This document shows positions 32,800 through 45,314 of a stretch of 64,000 nucleotides of DNA, piece after piece; the stretch's first letter is position 1; each line of letters begins with the position of its first letter. The stretch is taken from contig JASXTE010000007.1 in assembly GCA_030280995.1 (NCBI GenBank), positions 17,228,501-17,292,500 on the forward strand, written 5' to 3'. A program made the position numbers and the translations under genes. Below the pieces are notes generated by a model that was given only the letters and a program-made list of their open reading frames with translations, ran no database searches and was not told the DNA's origin. This DNA comes from Hemileia vastatrix (taxonomy: Eukaryota > Basidiomycota > Pucciniomycetes > Pucciniales > Zaghouaniaceae).

Positions 32800-33856
32800 T
32801 TGGTACTTACAGATTGGGAGCTCATCAAATTGGTAAGCGTCCAGTATTTGGGCTGTTGAAGAATTCTGAATGCATGTTGTAGGAGGATCAACCAGATGGA
32901 GGTATATATTCTCATGATCATTCTCTAAATGGTGTTGGGAAGATGGACTAGAAGTAGGGTGTTCCTGTGGCCTGGTTGGAGCAGCAGGGCTGCTGTTGTT
33001 GTTCTTGATAATATTGCTTGGCCCAGTTGGGCTGGACACTGGTGGTGGAGTACCAGGGTTGTTGTAGGAAGGACCAGGAGGAGGTGACCTGGAAGCTGAT
33101 TGGGATCTTCTGAATGAAGATCTGGAAGAAATGGAACTTTCATAGGAGTAATTGGCTGGTAGAGGAGAGGAGTAGTCAACTCTTTGTGATTGAGAGGGGG
33201 AATTGTGTTTGGGAGCAGTGTTGGGTGCTCTGGTTCCTTCTTGAGGTCCTTTTGCAGGTCTTCTAGAAGTTTTAGAGTTTTTGGTATTTTTTGATGAAGA
33301 AAATGTTTTGCGCATTGCTCTGGGAGCACTAGGAGGTTGTTGGGTGGAGTTGTTGTTGTTTGCTGGTGGATTTTGGCTGTTTTCTGGTTGAATTTTACGG
33401 TTTTGAGCCTGATTCCCGCTTTCTAGCAAGGCGGGAAGGCAGCCTGGGAGCTGATTTTGAAGCTTTGTTAACCAGATTTGTGGAGATAAAGGCTGTTTCT
33501 TGGGACTATAAAGCAGTTCTTTTGGAGAGAGTTCTGGGGACAGAGCGGTGGGACCTTCTGGATAGAGCAGAAGATAGAGAAGAGGAAGCAGGACCTAGTT
33601 CTGGGGATCTGGTAAGAGATCTAGAGGTGTATTTGTGTGAAGTTGAAGGTGGTGGTATAGGATAATTGGGGTCTCTGTCACATTTTTTCTTTTTGGAGTT
33701 GCAAGAATCACAGGCCCTGTAGTAGAGTTTGGCTTCAGGAGTTGGAAGAGTGAAAGTGCAACGTCTGCACATGTGGATACAATTTTTTCAAGAATTGTCC
33801 TTGGGAGCAGTGAAACAAGGAAAGTCTGATGGGTCAAAATCTGGGGACCTGGCCAT
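32800..33856 (-). pseudogene. ZnC1, diverged copy, exon 1 only
   Basis: The start ATG is at 33856 after the conserved CACAG-AT(A)ATGG context. Exon 1 extends to 32811, where GTAAGTACC begins the intron; the copy ends there. The second half cluster is intact (CDSCNSKKKKC), while in the first half two Cys are replaced by a stop and Asn (stop-K-N-C). The Ser/Pro region and FDELPI near the exon end are recognisable despite clear divergence from the other copies. An indel shifts the middle frame. It is an older family A relative with the same gene order (ZnC1, motif array, ZnC2, LTR). Confidence 0.65.
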
Positions 33857-33984
33857 TATCTGTGATTGTACAAAAATAAATAGAAAAGAGATAAAAGAAA
33901 ATTTTTTATCAGTGATGTGTAGATTATGAAGAGAAAGTGGAAGTTCAGTAAGACAGTTGCAGAGCATTGTGCATGGAATTGGCT

Positions 33985-34420
33985 CTTTCCTTTTTATGCA
34001 AAGTGTGAAAAGTCTGTAAAGAATTTAAACTGAACACTGTGGGAAGTCCATCAAGACTTTAAACTGAAAAATGGTATAGTCCCCCAAGACTATAAACTGA
34101 GGATGGTTTTATGGTCGAGTCCTTCAGGACTATAAACTGATAATCTGGTAATGGTGTGATTCTGGCAGAGGGCATTCAAAGGAGGAGTCTTTGAATTTAG
34201 CTAAGGCAAGTTTGGGGGTAAATGATGAGCTGGCTGCTCTGTAGAAAAGTTACTCAAGAATGTTAGTTTTTTCTCTTTGGTCTTTAATGGTTTGATATCT
34301 GGTTCTGTTTTTATGATTTAGGTTTTGAGTACCCCAATACTATAAAATGATGGCTTTTAGTCCTCCAAGACTTAAAACTGAGGATGAGTCCCCCAAGACT
34401 TTAAACTGAGGAAATTTTTA
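33985..34420 (-). promoter_or_regulatory. Motif array and TATA-like box, diverged copy
   Basis: The TATA-like TTTGCATAAAA is near 33990-34003 in reverse. Motifs (AGTCCATCAAGACTTTAAACTG type) occur at about 34012, 34047, 34078, 34118, 34330, 34358 and 34385. A weakened hairpin, GGGGTAAATG...AAGTTACTC, is at about 34215-34255. Confidence 0.55.
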
Positions 34421-34462
34421 TATTATTTTATTTTTAATTTAAGAGTTTCAGGCAAGAATCAA

Positions 34463-35117
34463 TTACAAAAGAGAATCAAGAGATGAAACAAAGTGTTTAG
34501 CATTAGTCTTGAACTTGTGGATTGGGTGTCTTCTATTCTCAATTTCCTGTGAATCTTTGAAGGAGTGTATTTGAAGTAGTTTAGAATGAGATGTTTTTTT
34601 TTGAGAAGAGTGTTGTTGGAATTTGTCCTTTATGGTGGGAAATTGATTGGGTGGTGGTGTTTCAATGGTTCCCACATTGTCATCATCACTGTCTGGATGT
34701 GAATGAGCTGGAAATTCATCAGCTTAAATTTCAGTATGGAGAAGCATTGGTTTTACCATCAGAAAGACCAGGTATGGTAGAGCTAGTGGTTGTAGTGGTG
34801 TTGGCACTCTTTTTGGAAGGGTGTAAACTGTGGATTAATCTGGGTATCAAGATGGAAAGCCTAGCTCTTTTGGTTTTACTGGAAGATGGACCAGGTTGAG
34901 GGGAAGGTGAATCTGTTGCAGATGATAATGGACCAGATCTGGAGAAAGATTTCTTTCTAGAATAGCAGGAGTCACAAGCAGTTCTGTAAGGATGGATTGG
35001 TGGTGTTATGGTACAGATGAGGTTATGTTCAATAAAGTATTGAAAGGGACTCATTTCAGAGATGGATTTTGAAAAATGTGTGAACATGGTGGTTTTAAAT
35101 AAGGAGAATGCGGACAT
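34463..35117 (-). CDS. ZnC2, diverged copy, open spliced frame with decayed cluster
   Basis: Exon 1 is 35117-34757, exactly 361 bp as in the other copies. The intron is 34756-34708 (GTAAAA...TTTCCAG, 49 bp) and exon 2 34707-34463. The joined frame is open for about 201 codons, ending earlier than the other copies at DSLL. Sequence divergence from the others is substantial, yet exon length, intron position and phase hold. The first cluster half reads FQYFIEHNLIC and the second CDSCYSRKKSF, so three cluster Cys are Phe. It may be a protein that has lost zinc binding, or a decaying copy that has not yet gained a stop. Confidence 0.6.
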
Positions 35118-35135
35118 TCTCAATTGGAGAGAGGA

Positions 35136-36209
35136 TGTGGTCTCCCAACATTTGTAGAGGCCTTTGTTGGTCTGTTTGGCGCTGTTTTGGTATGTCTTAA
35201 TTGAAATTGGTTGAATTATTGGATATTTTTCTGGTTTTATTCAGTGAATATTGGGACTATGGGTATGGGGTTACTATTATTGGATAGCCCTGGTTTTTCT
35301 TTATATTTAATGTCTTTATGACATTTTTCATATGCTAAGTTTTAAGGCGTCATTTGCTCATTTTTAATTTCGAAAAGATAGCTGTTTAATTTTGTTTTTT
35401 GTGTTCTACAGGCTAACATTAAGTCTTAGGATTAATTTCTTAGTACCATTAAGTAGAGCTAATTTGGCTCTATATTTTATGTCTCAATGTTTTCATAGCT
35501 TCATTTTGTGTTTTTAGTAGTTGTTGTGGATTTTTCTAAGTATTTTGGGCTTTGTTGGAGGTTTTTGGTGGTTTTCTGGCTTCAGGGAGGTTTGGCGGCT
35601 TCTAGGCGGGCTGACCACATCGGTTATAGAAGGCTGGGGAGTGCTTCTAGAGGGTTTTTGTTCAATTCGGCTGACAAAAGTGCCATATTTGTTGTTGTGC
35701 ATGAATTTTTTAGATGGTGGTCTGTGTGTACATACTAAATAAGACAGTTTGAGGAAAATTTATTTATCATACAACCATCTTCAGGTGATATCATTTTTCT
35801 CACTCAGTTTTCACTGTTTTTTGGCAACAATTGGCTGTGTTTGTTGCAAGGTTAGTTCTTCATTTAACTCAACTTTGACAACTGGTTTCTTTGGTGTAGA
35901 TTTTCAACTTGCATCAAGTATTATTTCTGTTTTATGTGCAACAAGTGCACAGTGTTTTGTTTTTCTGGTGTGTATCTTTTTGCATTTCAGATTTCAGGCT
36001 CTTTGGCTCTCAGTGGTCTGCTATTGGCTACTGTGTTGACTGGTAAAGCAGTCAAGAAGTGTGTTGGAAGGGATATAGTAACAGTCTCTAATTTGCTGTA
36101 GCAAATAAGTCTCACCTGGTATTTCTCAAAGGGACATGTTTTTTTCTCTCCAGTTTTACTCCAACTCCCTTTGTCAAGGCCTATAGATAGTACTATAGGA
36201 TTGCCTACA
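35136..36209 (+). mobile_element. Family A LTR, diverged copy
   Basis: It has the same ends (TGTGGTCTCCC...CCTACA) and internal blocks as the other family A LTRs but is clearly more diverged, matching the older age of the adjacent ZnC copies. It abuts copia RNase H sequence at 36213, so this element or its ancestor inserted into the copia element. Confidence 0.8.
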
Positions 36210-36212
36210 ACA

Positions 36213-39200
36213 TGAGAAGTGAAATGTTGATATAAGGGATTCTTTTCTAATTTGAGAGCTCCCTGGTTATCACAGTAAAGTGTTGATTTACTTGACTAAA
36301 TATTAAAGTCTTCAAATAAGGTTTAAAGCCATATAATATCTTGTCTGGTTTCAGTCATGGCTTGGAATTCCACTTTGGTTGTGGAAAGTGAGACCACTGG
36401 TTGCTTTCAAGAAGGCCATCCAATGGGGCCCAGATAGTAGATCAGACCACCAGACATAGAGTGACATTAATCAGAGTCTCCTCAATTTGTGTTGTCATAA
36501 GCTACTAAGGAGGTGGGTAAACAACCAGTTAGGCTACCCAGAGTGAGTGTTAAATTTTTGGAACCAGACAAATATTTGAGGACTCTTTTGAATGTAGAGA
36601 CATGTTCAACAGGGGGGGTTTGAGAAATGTTGAGCAAGTAAAATTGCTGGGTAGGCTAGATATGGTCTAGTGTAGACTACTGAGTAGTTAAGTAGGCCAA
36701 TGGCTCAAGGTTAAGGAAAAGAATTTTCCTCAATTGGGGTTGATTTTGAAGATAATTTGAGATTGGGAGGTAGAGGGGTAGAAACCGGTTTACAGTCCTG
36801 GAGATTGAAATTGGATAGTAAGTTATCATTGTATAAAGATTGAGAGAGATTAATTGTTTTATTTTGTTGATGATGGGTGACTTTCATGCCTAAGACCCAG
36901 AATAGTTCAGCTTGATTGTCCATGTCAAAAACTTTTTTGATATTAACTTTAAATTAAGAAACATAAGGACCACCAATGATCATATCATCTACATGTAGGA
37001 AGACATAAAACGGATTTGATTTTTCTTTGCTGATTAATAGGCAAGGATTTGCTTTTCTAGGAAAAAAAATTAAGGCCGTTAAAGAATTGGCATAGGGAAG
37101 AGTACCAGCAAAGAGGATTTTGGTTTAGGCCATGCAAGGATTTTTTAAGTTTGAGGCAGGAGTTTTCAAGAGAGGGAGTATAGCCAAGGGGAATTTTTAA
37201 ATATAGGTCTTCTTCAGGAGTGCCATTTAGGAAAGCAGATTTGGCATCCATTTGATGCAAGTCCCAGTTTTTTAAGCAGCAAGACCTAGTAGGAAACGTA
37301 AAGTGGATAGTTTCCGGTGGGAGAATAGGTATCATTATATTCAAGGCCTTCAATTTGAGAAAAACTCTGCACACATAGATGAGCTTTATGTTTGAAAATA
37401 TTATCTTTGGAATCTGTTTTTCTTTTAAATGTTCAGTTAGTGCCTAAAAGATGGGTAGTGGGAATACACGGTGTGGCATTCCACATCTGGGTATGCCACT
37501 TTAGTGAAAATTTGATTGAATATTAGTTGAAAGGAAATCATGGTGTTACCAGGTGTTAATTTTGTTATTATGGATTTTTTGGGTTGATTTGTGGCATTTT
37601 GGAATGGTTGTATGGTGGTATTATTATTGTGATTTGACCGTTTTATGGATTTGGTAATGGTCTTATTGGATTTTTGGGGTGATTTTCTATCTTTTGGGTA
37701 TTTTATGGGTCTCTTTTTGGTTTATTTTTGGAATATTGGTATAAACTTTCTGGATCACCAAGCTAGATATTTGGAATTTTGGAAGGTGATTATCATAATT
37801 GGATAGCCCAGATGTTTCTCTATCATTTATGTCTTGATGGTTTTTTATCATATTTTACTGTTTTCTTAGTGTTTTACTTTATTTAGTGTCTTTTAGTATT
37901 AATGGCGGATATGGTGTGCTGATGGAATGGTAACTGAGCTCCAGTGCTCCAGTGCCCTCTGGCTTTCTCCAGTGATTTTCTGGTGTAAAAGCAACATGTA
38001 CTGGAAAAATTCTTTCATTGTGGCAAATTTAGCTCAATCTGGTAAAATTAGCTCAAGTTGGAAAAATTAGCTTATTGTGGCAAAAAGACTCAATGTGGAA
38101 GAATTCTCACAATAGGAAAGTAGGGTCACTGGGTTTAAATTTGGCTATTGTGGCAAAATTTGGTTAGAAAGTTATTATGCTTACTAGATCAATATTTTAT
38201 TGTAGATAATATGCATGTAGGGTATTGTTGGAAAGGTCTAAAGCAGGGGAATCAGGAGAAAAGGAAGATAAATATTAGTTTTCTAAATGTTTTTGACTTT
38301 TTAGTTTTGATAATAAGGGTCTTTTATATAATTACCAATATTAAACAAAAAAACAACAATTATAATAACATTTATCAAAATATAGGGTTCCATTGGATAG
38401 CTCTTATCCTGGGGGGCTCAAATTTATTTCTTTTCTTATAAAATTCATTAAATAAAAATATAATAAAGTACACTTGGTAATTTTGGTGGAAAACTGGATA
38501 AACCTGGGGCAGTCCTTTAATAAGGCACCTTTGAACAGGCCATTCCAAGGGTAGTTTCTGGAGTACTTTACTGTACTTTTCAGTCTCTTGGGTATGTGTT
38601 GCGGCTTGTTCTAAGTATTTTCTGTGACTGGTATCAGTGTAATCTGGTAATAGGTATTTTGTTGGCTGGTGTAACCATTGGTTGCACTTAGATATGTCTT
38701 TATTATAAGTTTACAATGCATTTAAAATCTAACTCTAAGAATTTTTTACTCATCCAACTCTTCAAGTAGATCTTCAAGCTTAGTTAATTGAATCTTATGT
38801 TTACTTAGATGGACAGGGTTTTCTCAGGATTATCCAACTCCTTCGGATTCTGCTTACAGCAAGGTGACTGTAAGAGTCTTTCTACAATGAGATTTCATCC
38901 CAGACTTTGTGCTGACTAATACTATTGAGTTCATTATTGATGGCCCTTATCCAGTCATCCGTTTATTGTGAGCTAATAGCTTTTTAGTAGGAAATAGGAG
39001 TTAGATCATTGGAAATGACCATATTGATGTTATTGATTCATCTTTTGTGGGAGATAATGTTACTGGGATTAATATCTGAGTCAATCTCTTTAGGTGAGGG
39101 TGAGTCTGTGTTGTTCCAAGAGTAGTGTTTAAAACAGGGAAGTTCAGGTGAATTTTCAGCAGGAGGTGGAATAACAGATTTGGATTGTTGTTTTTTGTCA

Positions 39201-40960
39201 GTATCAATTGGGTTTTCTTCAGTAGAGGGAGGATAAGATAAATAAAATGAATCTATATTTGTGAATTCAAGTGAGTTTTCATATTCACCCAAAGATATTA
39301 CAGTGGCTATGTGAAAGGTATTGAAAAATTTCATGTTGTCGGAGATGAAAATTTCATCTGATTAGGGATTGTAAATCCAATAGTTGTTGTGTTCTTATTC
39401 ATATCCAAGAAATATTTTGTTGATACCGGAGGGATCAAGTTTTCCTTCCCTTCTACACTTCTCAAAATATTAGATTACATCACATCCAAAAGGATGTAGA
39501 GTGGTTGAATATTTTTGATTGTTGGTCTAGAGAGCATCAGGCAAGGAATTATTTGGTAGATTGTAAGAAGGTGTCCAATTCAGGAGATAGGTGGCAGTAT
39601 TTATGGCCTAAGCACACCAAGAACTATCTAGGCCACATTGAAGTAACAGGCATCTAGCTTTTTCCAGAAGAGTTCTGTTTCCTCTTTTGGAGATGGGGTT
39701 TGTGTTAATTTTGAAAGAAAAGCTGATGATGTTTCCCAGGGTAAAACATTTGATAATAGTATCCATACCCTTTAAGATTGAGAATTCACCGTTATTGTTA
39801 GTGAGACTCCAACTGTCCGTTAGTAGGTCAGTCATTGCAATAAGAGGAGATTTAACAGTGGGGGCATAAAGAGAATGGATTTCAAAGTTTACACCCAATT
39901 CTAAGGTTAACTTAACTAGGCCTTGTCCTAGAGCCAGAAGTTCCTCTCCATTAGCCATAGACAAACATGTTTTGCATTCAGTGTTTTTGGAGAACAAAGA
40001 TTTGTCATTAAAAAGGGAATAGGCCACCCTGCTATCTAGAATGGCATTATTAGGTAATAAATCAGCCAATACAGAAAAAACTTTTCTTCCTCTTGTTTCT
40101 TCTTTTTATTAAGAATTTTGTCCCTTTTTTTGGGGTGAAGTTGAAAGAAAGTGGATTGTATTGTCCTTTGGAGCACAGAGGTTTTGAGTTTTTGTTACTG
40201 TCCACATTTAAAGTGACTCCTCCCAAGGTAGTAATTCCCAAGTTAATACATCTAGTGATTTCCCTCTCAATGTCAGAAAATACTTCTTCTATGGAGGGTT
40301 TGATATTGGTAATTTTATTATTATTTAGGATAAATTGAGAGGTGGGTTGATAGCATTCAGGTAGTAGCATGAGGATATACAAAGAAATGTGGAATAGGAG
40401 TATGTCTTTCTCAAAAAGTTCTTGTGAAACATCTTGTAATAGTTTGATAACACTTCTGAATTCATTAAAAGTAGAAGTGACCATACATTAATTGAATCTG
40501 AGGTTAAAGACTTGTTTGATTACGTAGGAGCAGTTAGCACCAGTTTGAGAAGCATAAGTGTTTTTAATTTTATTCCAGAGTCCAGCTGCATTAATACAGT
40601 CCTTGTCCTATATAAATTTGTTTTGATTACTCCTGTTCAAGAACATTTTAAGTATAGTGTCTGTTTGTTGTTTTTGGATTAGTAAATATTCTTTCAGATT
40701 AAGATCACTTGGGCATTCTATATTTCTGTCCAAAAACATATCTAGATTCCTAACCTTAAGTTCTAACTGTATATTGGCTCACTAGGTGGCATAATTTTTG
40801 TTGGTGAGTTTATCAACACCTTTAATTTTGGAATAACTGTCAGCGACAATATGGTGCATTGAGAAAACAGGAGATTTTCAAGTTGGCTGAGGAGCTTAAT
40901 TAGACAATTCAGAGTTATTTGTGGACTAGTCAACAAGATTGGAAGAGGACATTGGATCCT
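36213..40960 (-). pseudogene. Decayed Ty1/copia retrotransposon gag-pol
   Basis: Read on the minus strand, in order: Gag-like region (about 40484-40062); protease with ILDSRVAYS in place of ILDSG (about 40045); integrase tail with PFGC and FLGYE...YWIYNP (39500-39330); a linker; the RT start SYKKAISS...DDWIRAI (about 38990); KYLLPDYTD and KVLQKLPLEWP (about 38690-38560); RT with HQMDAKSAFLNG (about 37225-37259); LGMKVTHHQQNKTINLSQS (about 36890); and RNase H ending YCDNQGALKLEKNP (about 36240). Stops and frameshifts are frequent. The frame is interrupted between LEWP and the next RT block by an insertion (37474-38545). RNase H is cut at the family A LTR. No copia LTR was recognised. Confidence 0.75.
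37474..38545 (+). mobile_element. LTR-like insertion in the copia RT
   Basis: Non-coding sequence begins TGTGGCATTCCACATCTGG and interrupts the copia frame. Around 37790-37850 (ATTGGATAGCCCAGATGTTTC, then ATTTATGTCTTGATGG) it resembles the middle of the family A LTR. It is probably a solo LTR of a related family. The right boundary is uncertain and no target duplication was fixed. Confidence 0.4.
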
Positions 40961-41195
40961 GGGGCTCTGGGACCATAACCTGAAAGGTTAAAAGAAAAAA
41001 ATAAGTTTAGGGACTTTAGAGGATGACTAATACTTGAAAATAATGAAGGACTAAAGTACTAGGAGACCAGGACTTGAGGACTGAATAATAATGGATAAGG
41101 ACTTGAAACTGAGAGTATTAAGTGTAAATTAGTAAGAAGGAAAACATAAAAGATGAAAAATAGAGTGGTAGTGTTTGAAATTCTTATAGACACGA
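40961..41195. other. Flank of the solo family A LTR (left)
   Basis: Purine-rich sequence with repeats such as GACTRRTA/GGACTTGA. It resumes at 53132 with similar ACTRATAGGA repeats. It is perhaps the copia 5' leader; no gene. Confidence 0.4.
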
Positions 41196-41511
41196 TGTGG
41201 TCTTCCAACATTGGCAGGGGCCTTTTTTGTGTTGTTTGGCGCTGTTTGTGCATGTCTTAATTGACATCTGTTAAAGAATTGGGTATTTTTCTGGTTTTCT
41301 TCCGTGGATATTGGGTCTGTGGGTATGTGGGTACTATCAATGGATATTCCTGGTTTTTCTCTATATTTCATGTTTTGATGATATTTTTCATATTCTAAGT
41401 TTTAAGGGGTCATTTCCTCATTTTTCGGTTACAAAAGATAGCTGTTTAATTTCGTTTTTCGCGTTTTACAGGCTAACCTTAAGTCTTAGGGTTAAGTGCT
41501 TAGTACCATTA
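41196..41511 (+). mobile_element. Solo family A LTR, first half
   Basis: It starts TGTGGTCTTCC after flank ACGA (41192-41195) and runs to TAGTACCATTA, where family D is inserted. The second half resumes at 52504. Confidence 0.8.
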
Positions 41512-42626
41512 TGGTAAGGTAAACTCTTACAGTCGCCTTGCTGTAAGCAGAATCCGGAGGAGATATGTGGATTTAGCTGAAAACCCCGTCCTTCCAATAA
41601 AAATAACAAAATGGGAATTCTAAATCACTAAGCTAACCAGTCTACTTGGATCTGATTGATAAAAATAATGAAACTCTAAAATATTTAACGCTTATTGAGA
41701 TTTAAATAAAAGTGGCTGTTGAGAAAGAAATACTGATAACAACAATTAAGGTGTACCAGTGAAAGATCTGAAAAGATTGACTTTTATGTTTTTAAAATAA
41801 TTTGAATTTTTATGAGACAGCAATAATCAAGTCCCAGTGATTAAGACCTTTCTAAAGATAACCTGTATGAAGTTTGATTTAAATTGTTTAGTAGTATTTC
41901 TAAAATGTTATATATAAAATATAAAGTTATAAGGGTATTACAAATTTATTTAATTTGTTGAGTAATAAAAATGAAACCGTGGTGGTTAAAGATTAAGCTG
42001 TACGATTCTGATGATTGTAAGATGATTCTCAATTTCGAGTCTGAAAGGCTCTTAAGTATACCTAGTCACGTGCCTAAGTTTTCCCCTCCAGAGCTCACCC
42101 AGAGTCAATCCGGAGCCTCCGGAGTCCGTACAGAGTCCAAACGGAGTCCGTCCAGACCTCCGGACTCAATTAGAACCTTTAAAACTATAATAAAAAATCT
42201 AGAAAAATTACACATGATAGAGCCACTTCCCCTTTACATTCCCGACTAATTTTCGTAGCCTGCGCAGCATTAATCACCCCGTGAAAATTCATCAAGGTTA
42301 AGTATTTTCTAAAAACATAAATATTTCTATAAAACTTTAAAATTCATTTAAAAATATAAGAAAAATATTAAAAATTCTGGGAAAATTTCCCAAGGTTCTT
42401 GAGTGACTTGACTTGATACTTATAACATTTTTAGACCGTAAAAATAAGTTTTCTCCGTAAAATAAATTGTTTTTGTGTAGGCATTTGCTTTTGACCAATT
42501 TATTCATATTTAAAACTCAAATAAATTAAATAAAACCCTTTTATAAAAAATAATAGCACCAATCTTGCACACCGTAATAACTCCATTTACGTATTTAGGT
42601 GCCATACTAAACTTTAGGCTACCACA
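41512..42626 (-). repeat. Family D 3' LTR
   Basis: Plus-strand ends are TGGTAAGGTAAAC and GGCTACCACA, giving TGTGGTAGCC...CCTTACCA in element orientation. A block of TCCGGAG-type repeats occurs at 42110-42165. The polypurine tract (TCCTCCCTCCAA in reverse) follows directly at 42627. Confidence 0.85.
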
Positions 42627-44232
42627 TCCTCCCTCCAATTGAGAATGTCCCCATTCTTAAAACTTTGCATAAGTGATTGAACAATTCCAAAAGAATTATC
42701 TTTTCTAATAAAATAATTTGATAAATTCCTTTTAGCTGGTCATCTTTAAATTTTTAAAATATAAACGTTGTTTCTTCTTCTCTGGCTTGATATAACATAA
42801 AATAAAATAAATCTTGCAATGATTCCACTTCTGAGAGCAAGGTTTGAATCCCTTCAGACTCCCATTAACCAGTCCTCCTTCATGTCACAGCATTGAGAGA
42901 GTGGATCTTCCTAATGAGCCAAATACTCCTGATTCCAATCTCATAGGGCCCTCCACTGAGCCGAATTCTATGATTCCAATCTCGCCATAAGGTCCTCCAA
43001 GCTTAACACCAAAAATGGCCTAACACTGAGGCACTAAAAAAATCATTCCCTAAAATCCAACTACCATCCTAACTTCTGATTTGTTCATCACAATTTTCAA
43101 ACTTTGCTATACAGCAAACCCATAAAATACTTTTGCCAGGCTTACAATAATAATATTAACTTTAGACCATGTTAAAGCGCCACAAATTTCACCTAATTAA
43201 CCATTATGCTTTCCTTAGCATCATCACCACCTAAAATTTTAACCTCCTAAAGCTTATCAGCACCCAATTCCAGAAATGATTGAATAAACAGTTTAAAGTC
43301 TTAGTGGACAGTGATAAGTTAAAAGATTGAATTGAGTTATCCACACAAGATTGAAATTCCAGTTTAAAGTCTTGGTGGACCAAACATATAATCGATTGCC
43401 AGTTTATGGTCTTGGTGGACCAAAGATCGTTTAAGTGCATAAATAACTTGAAATATTCCTAAGTAAGGCCTAGGCTTGACCAAAGATTGAATAAACTTGA
43501 TAATCCAGTTTAATGTCATAGTGGACCAAACATTTGATTGACAAGTAATCCGATATAAGGCCATAGTGGTTCAATGAATGTTGAATTATCTTGCAGATAT
43601 TAATTTTCCACTTTAAAGTCATAGTGGACTAAAACAATGAATGAACTACCAGTTTAAAGTCATGGTGGACCAAAAATTTGATCGATAAGTAATCAAGTTT
43701 AAGGTCAAGGTGGACCCAACAACTTGATAATAGTCCAGTTTAAGGTCTTGGTGGACCTAACATTTGATAACACTCCAGTTTAAGGTCTTGGTGGACCTAA
43801 CATTTGATTGATAAAATTAAAAATAAAAAAAATCTGTCTCCCAAAAATATCCATAAAATCTTGAACATTCTTGAAATTCAGTTTAAAGTCTTGAAGGACT
43901 AAAAGCTCCAATATAAAATCTTTAATGACAGTCTTGAAAGTTAGCCAGTTTAAAGTCTTGGAGGACTAACAGCTCCAAAATTCGTATAAAAACCTTAAGG
44001 AAAGTCTTGAACTGTAGCCAGTTTAAAGTCTTGGAGGACTAACAGATGTCTTGAAGTAAAATCCCATAGGTATTGAGTTCCAATAGACCCTGTTTCCTGT
44101 CTAAACTAAATGAATAAAACTAAAAAAAGAATGAAGACTGAAAAATAAAACTAAGAAATATAATAATAATTTTGATTTAATTAATTAATTAATTTTTTTA
44201 TTTTATTTTATTATTTTATTTTTATTTATTTA

Positions 44233-44263
<31 letters not shown>

Positions 44264-45314
44264 TTTTTATTTTATTTCTTTATTTTATTTTATTTTATTT
44301 TTAATTTTAATTTTGTTTTTATTTTAAAATAAAAGATTATAGAAAAGGTAGTTTAGAAATAAAAGTTAAAATTTAATTTTTAAAGAAAGATAAACAAATG
44401 TGAAAAGAAAGATAAAAAAAGTAATAATAATAATAAAATTTCAAAATAAAATTTTAAAAGATGCCCCCCGGCCATTTGATGAGCCGTACCCTCGACATCA
44501 TACCCACATCCAAGTGCAACTTGATGTGGTTACACAATTTTGAGAAATTGAAAAGAAAATAAAATAAATGAAAGTTTTTAGAAGATAATTTTTATAATAA
44601 TGATCACTGGGTGGGCTCCCTCCAATTTATAAAAATGATTAGAGACCACCAGTGAGCATCACCTTTACAATAATTCATAAAATATATTAAAGAAAAGAAA
44701 TCACAATCTAACATAAATAAAATAAAAAACAATATAAAATAAAAAGAATCTTGAATTCGGCGTTGAGAGCGGTGTCTCTTGATTGGTTCCAGTTTATAGT
44801 CTTAGTGGACTTCCTATAATTAAAAGACAAAGCCAGGATTCAACTAGAAACAGGGAAAATTTTGGAAACGAACATTATGGGGTAATTGTGTATAGAGCAG
44901 CCAGCCCATCAATTACCCCCACACTTGCCAATATTAAATTAAGAAGGTTCCCCTGTGAACACTTCTTCCAATAAAATTTTAAAATTTTACAACACTATCT
45001 TCACCCATATTTTAAGAATTTTAAATTTTGAAAATTTCAAAGAAGGTTTCTTGCATTTCGTTAAGTTTCATCACAGTTTCATCCCCCATATTCAGTGTAA
45101 CGACAGTAAAGTATTTTGATAAAAAGAAGATAGTTTTTCCTCCTTGCAGAGGTTGATAAGATTTTTATAAACTTCATAGTTTATCCTCATTGCGGAGGAA
45201 TCCATAGAATTTCATTGATATTATAGTTTATCCTCATTGCGGAGGTATCCATAAAATTTTGTCAATATCATACTTTATCCTCATTGCGGAGGTATCCATA
45301 AAATTTTGTCAATA
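42627..45314 (-). other. Family D 3' non-coding region with motif array and hairpin
   Basis: No coding sequence. At least twelve motifs of the CAGTTTAAAGTCTTGGTGGAC type lie at 43290-44045, at roughly 40-60 bp spacing. An AT-only low-complexity tract is at 44160-44460. Blocks homologous to family A 23850-24120 are at 44465-44660. The hairpin GGGGTAATTG...CAATTACCCC is at 44879-44919. Near 45175-45340 a unit of about 60 bp containing TTTATCCTCATTGCGGAGG is repeated four times. Confidence 0.65.

Noticed and set aside
42100..42170. TCCGGAG repeats in the family D LTR as a regulatory array
   Set aside because: A short tandem expansion that varies between the two LTRs; no evidence of function.
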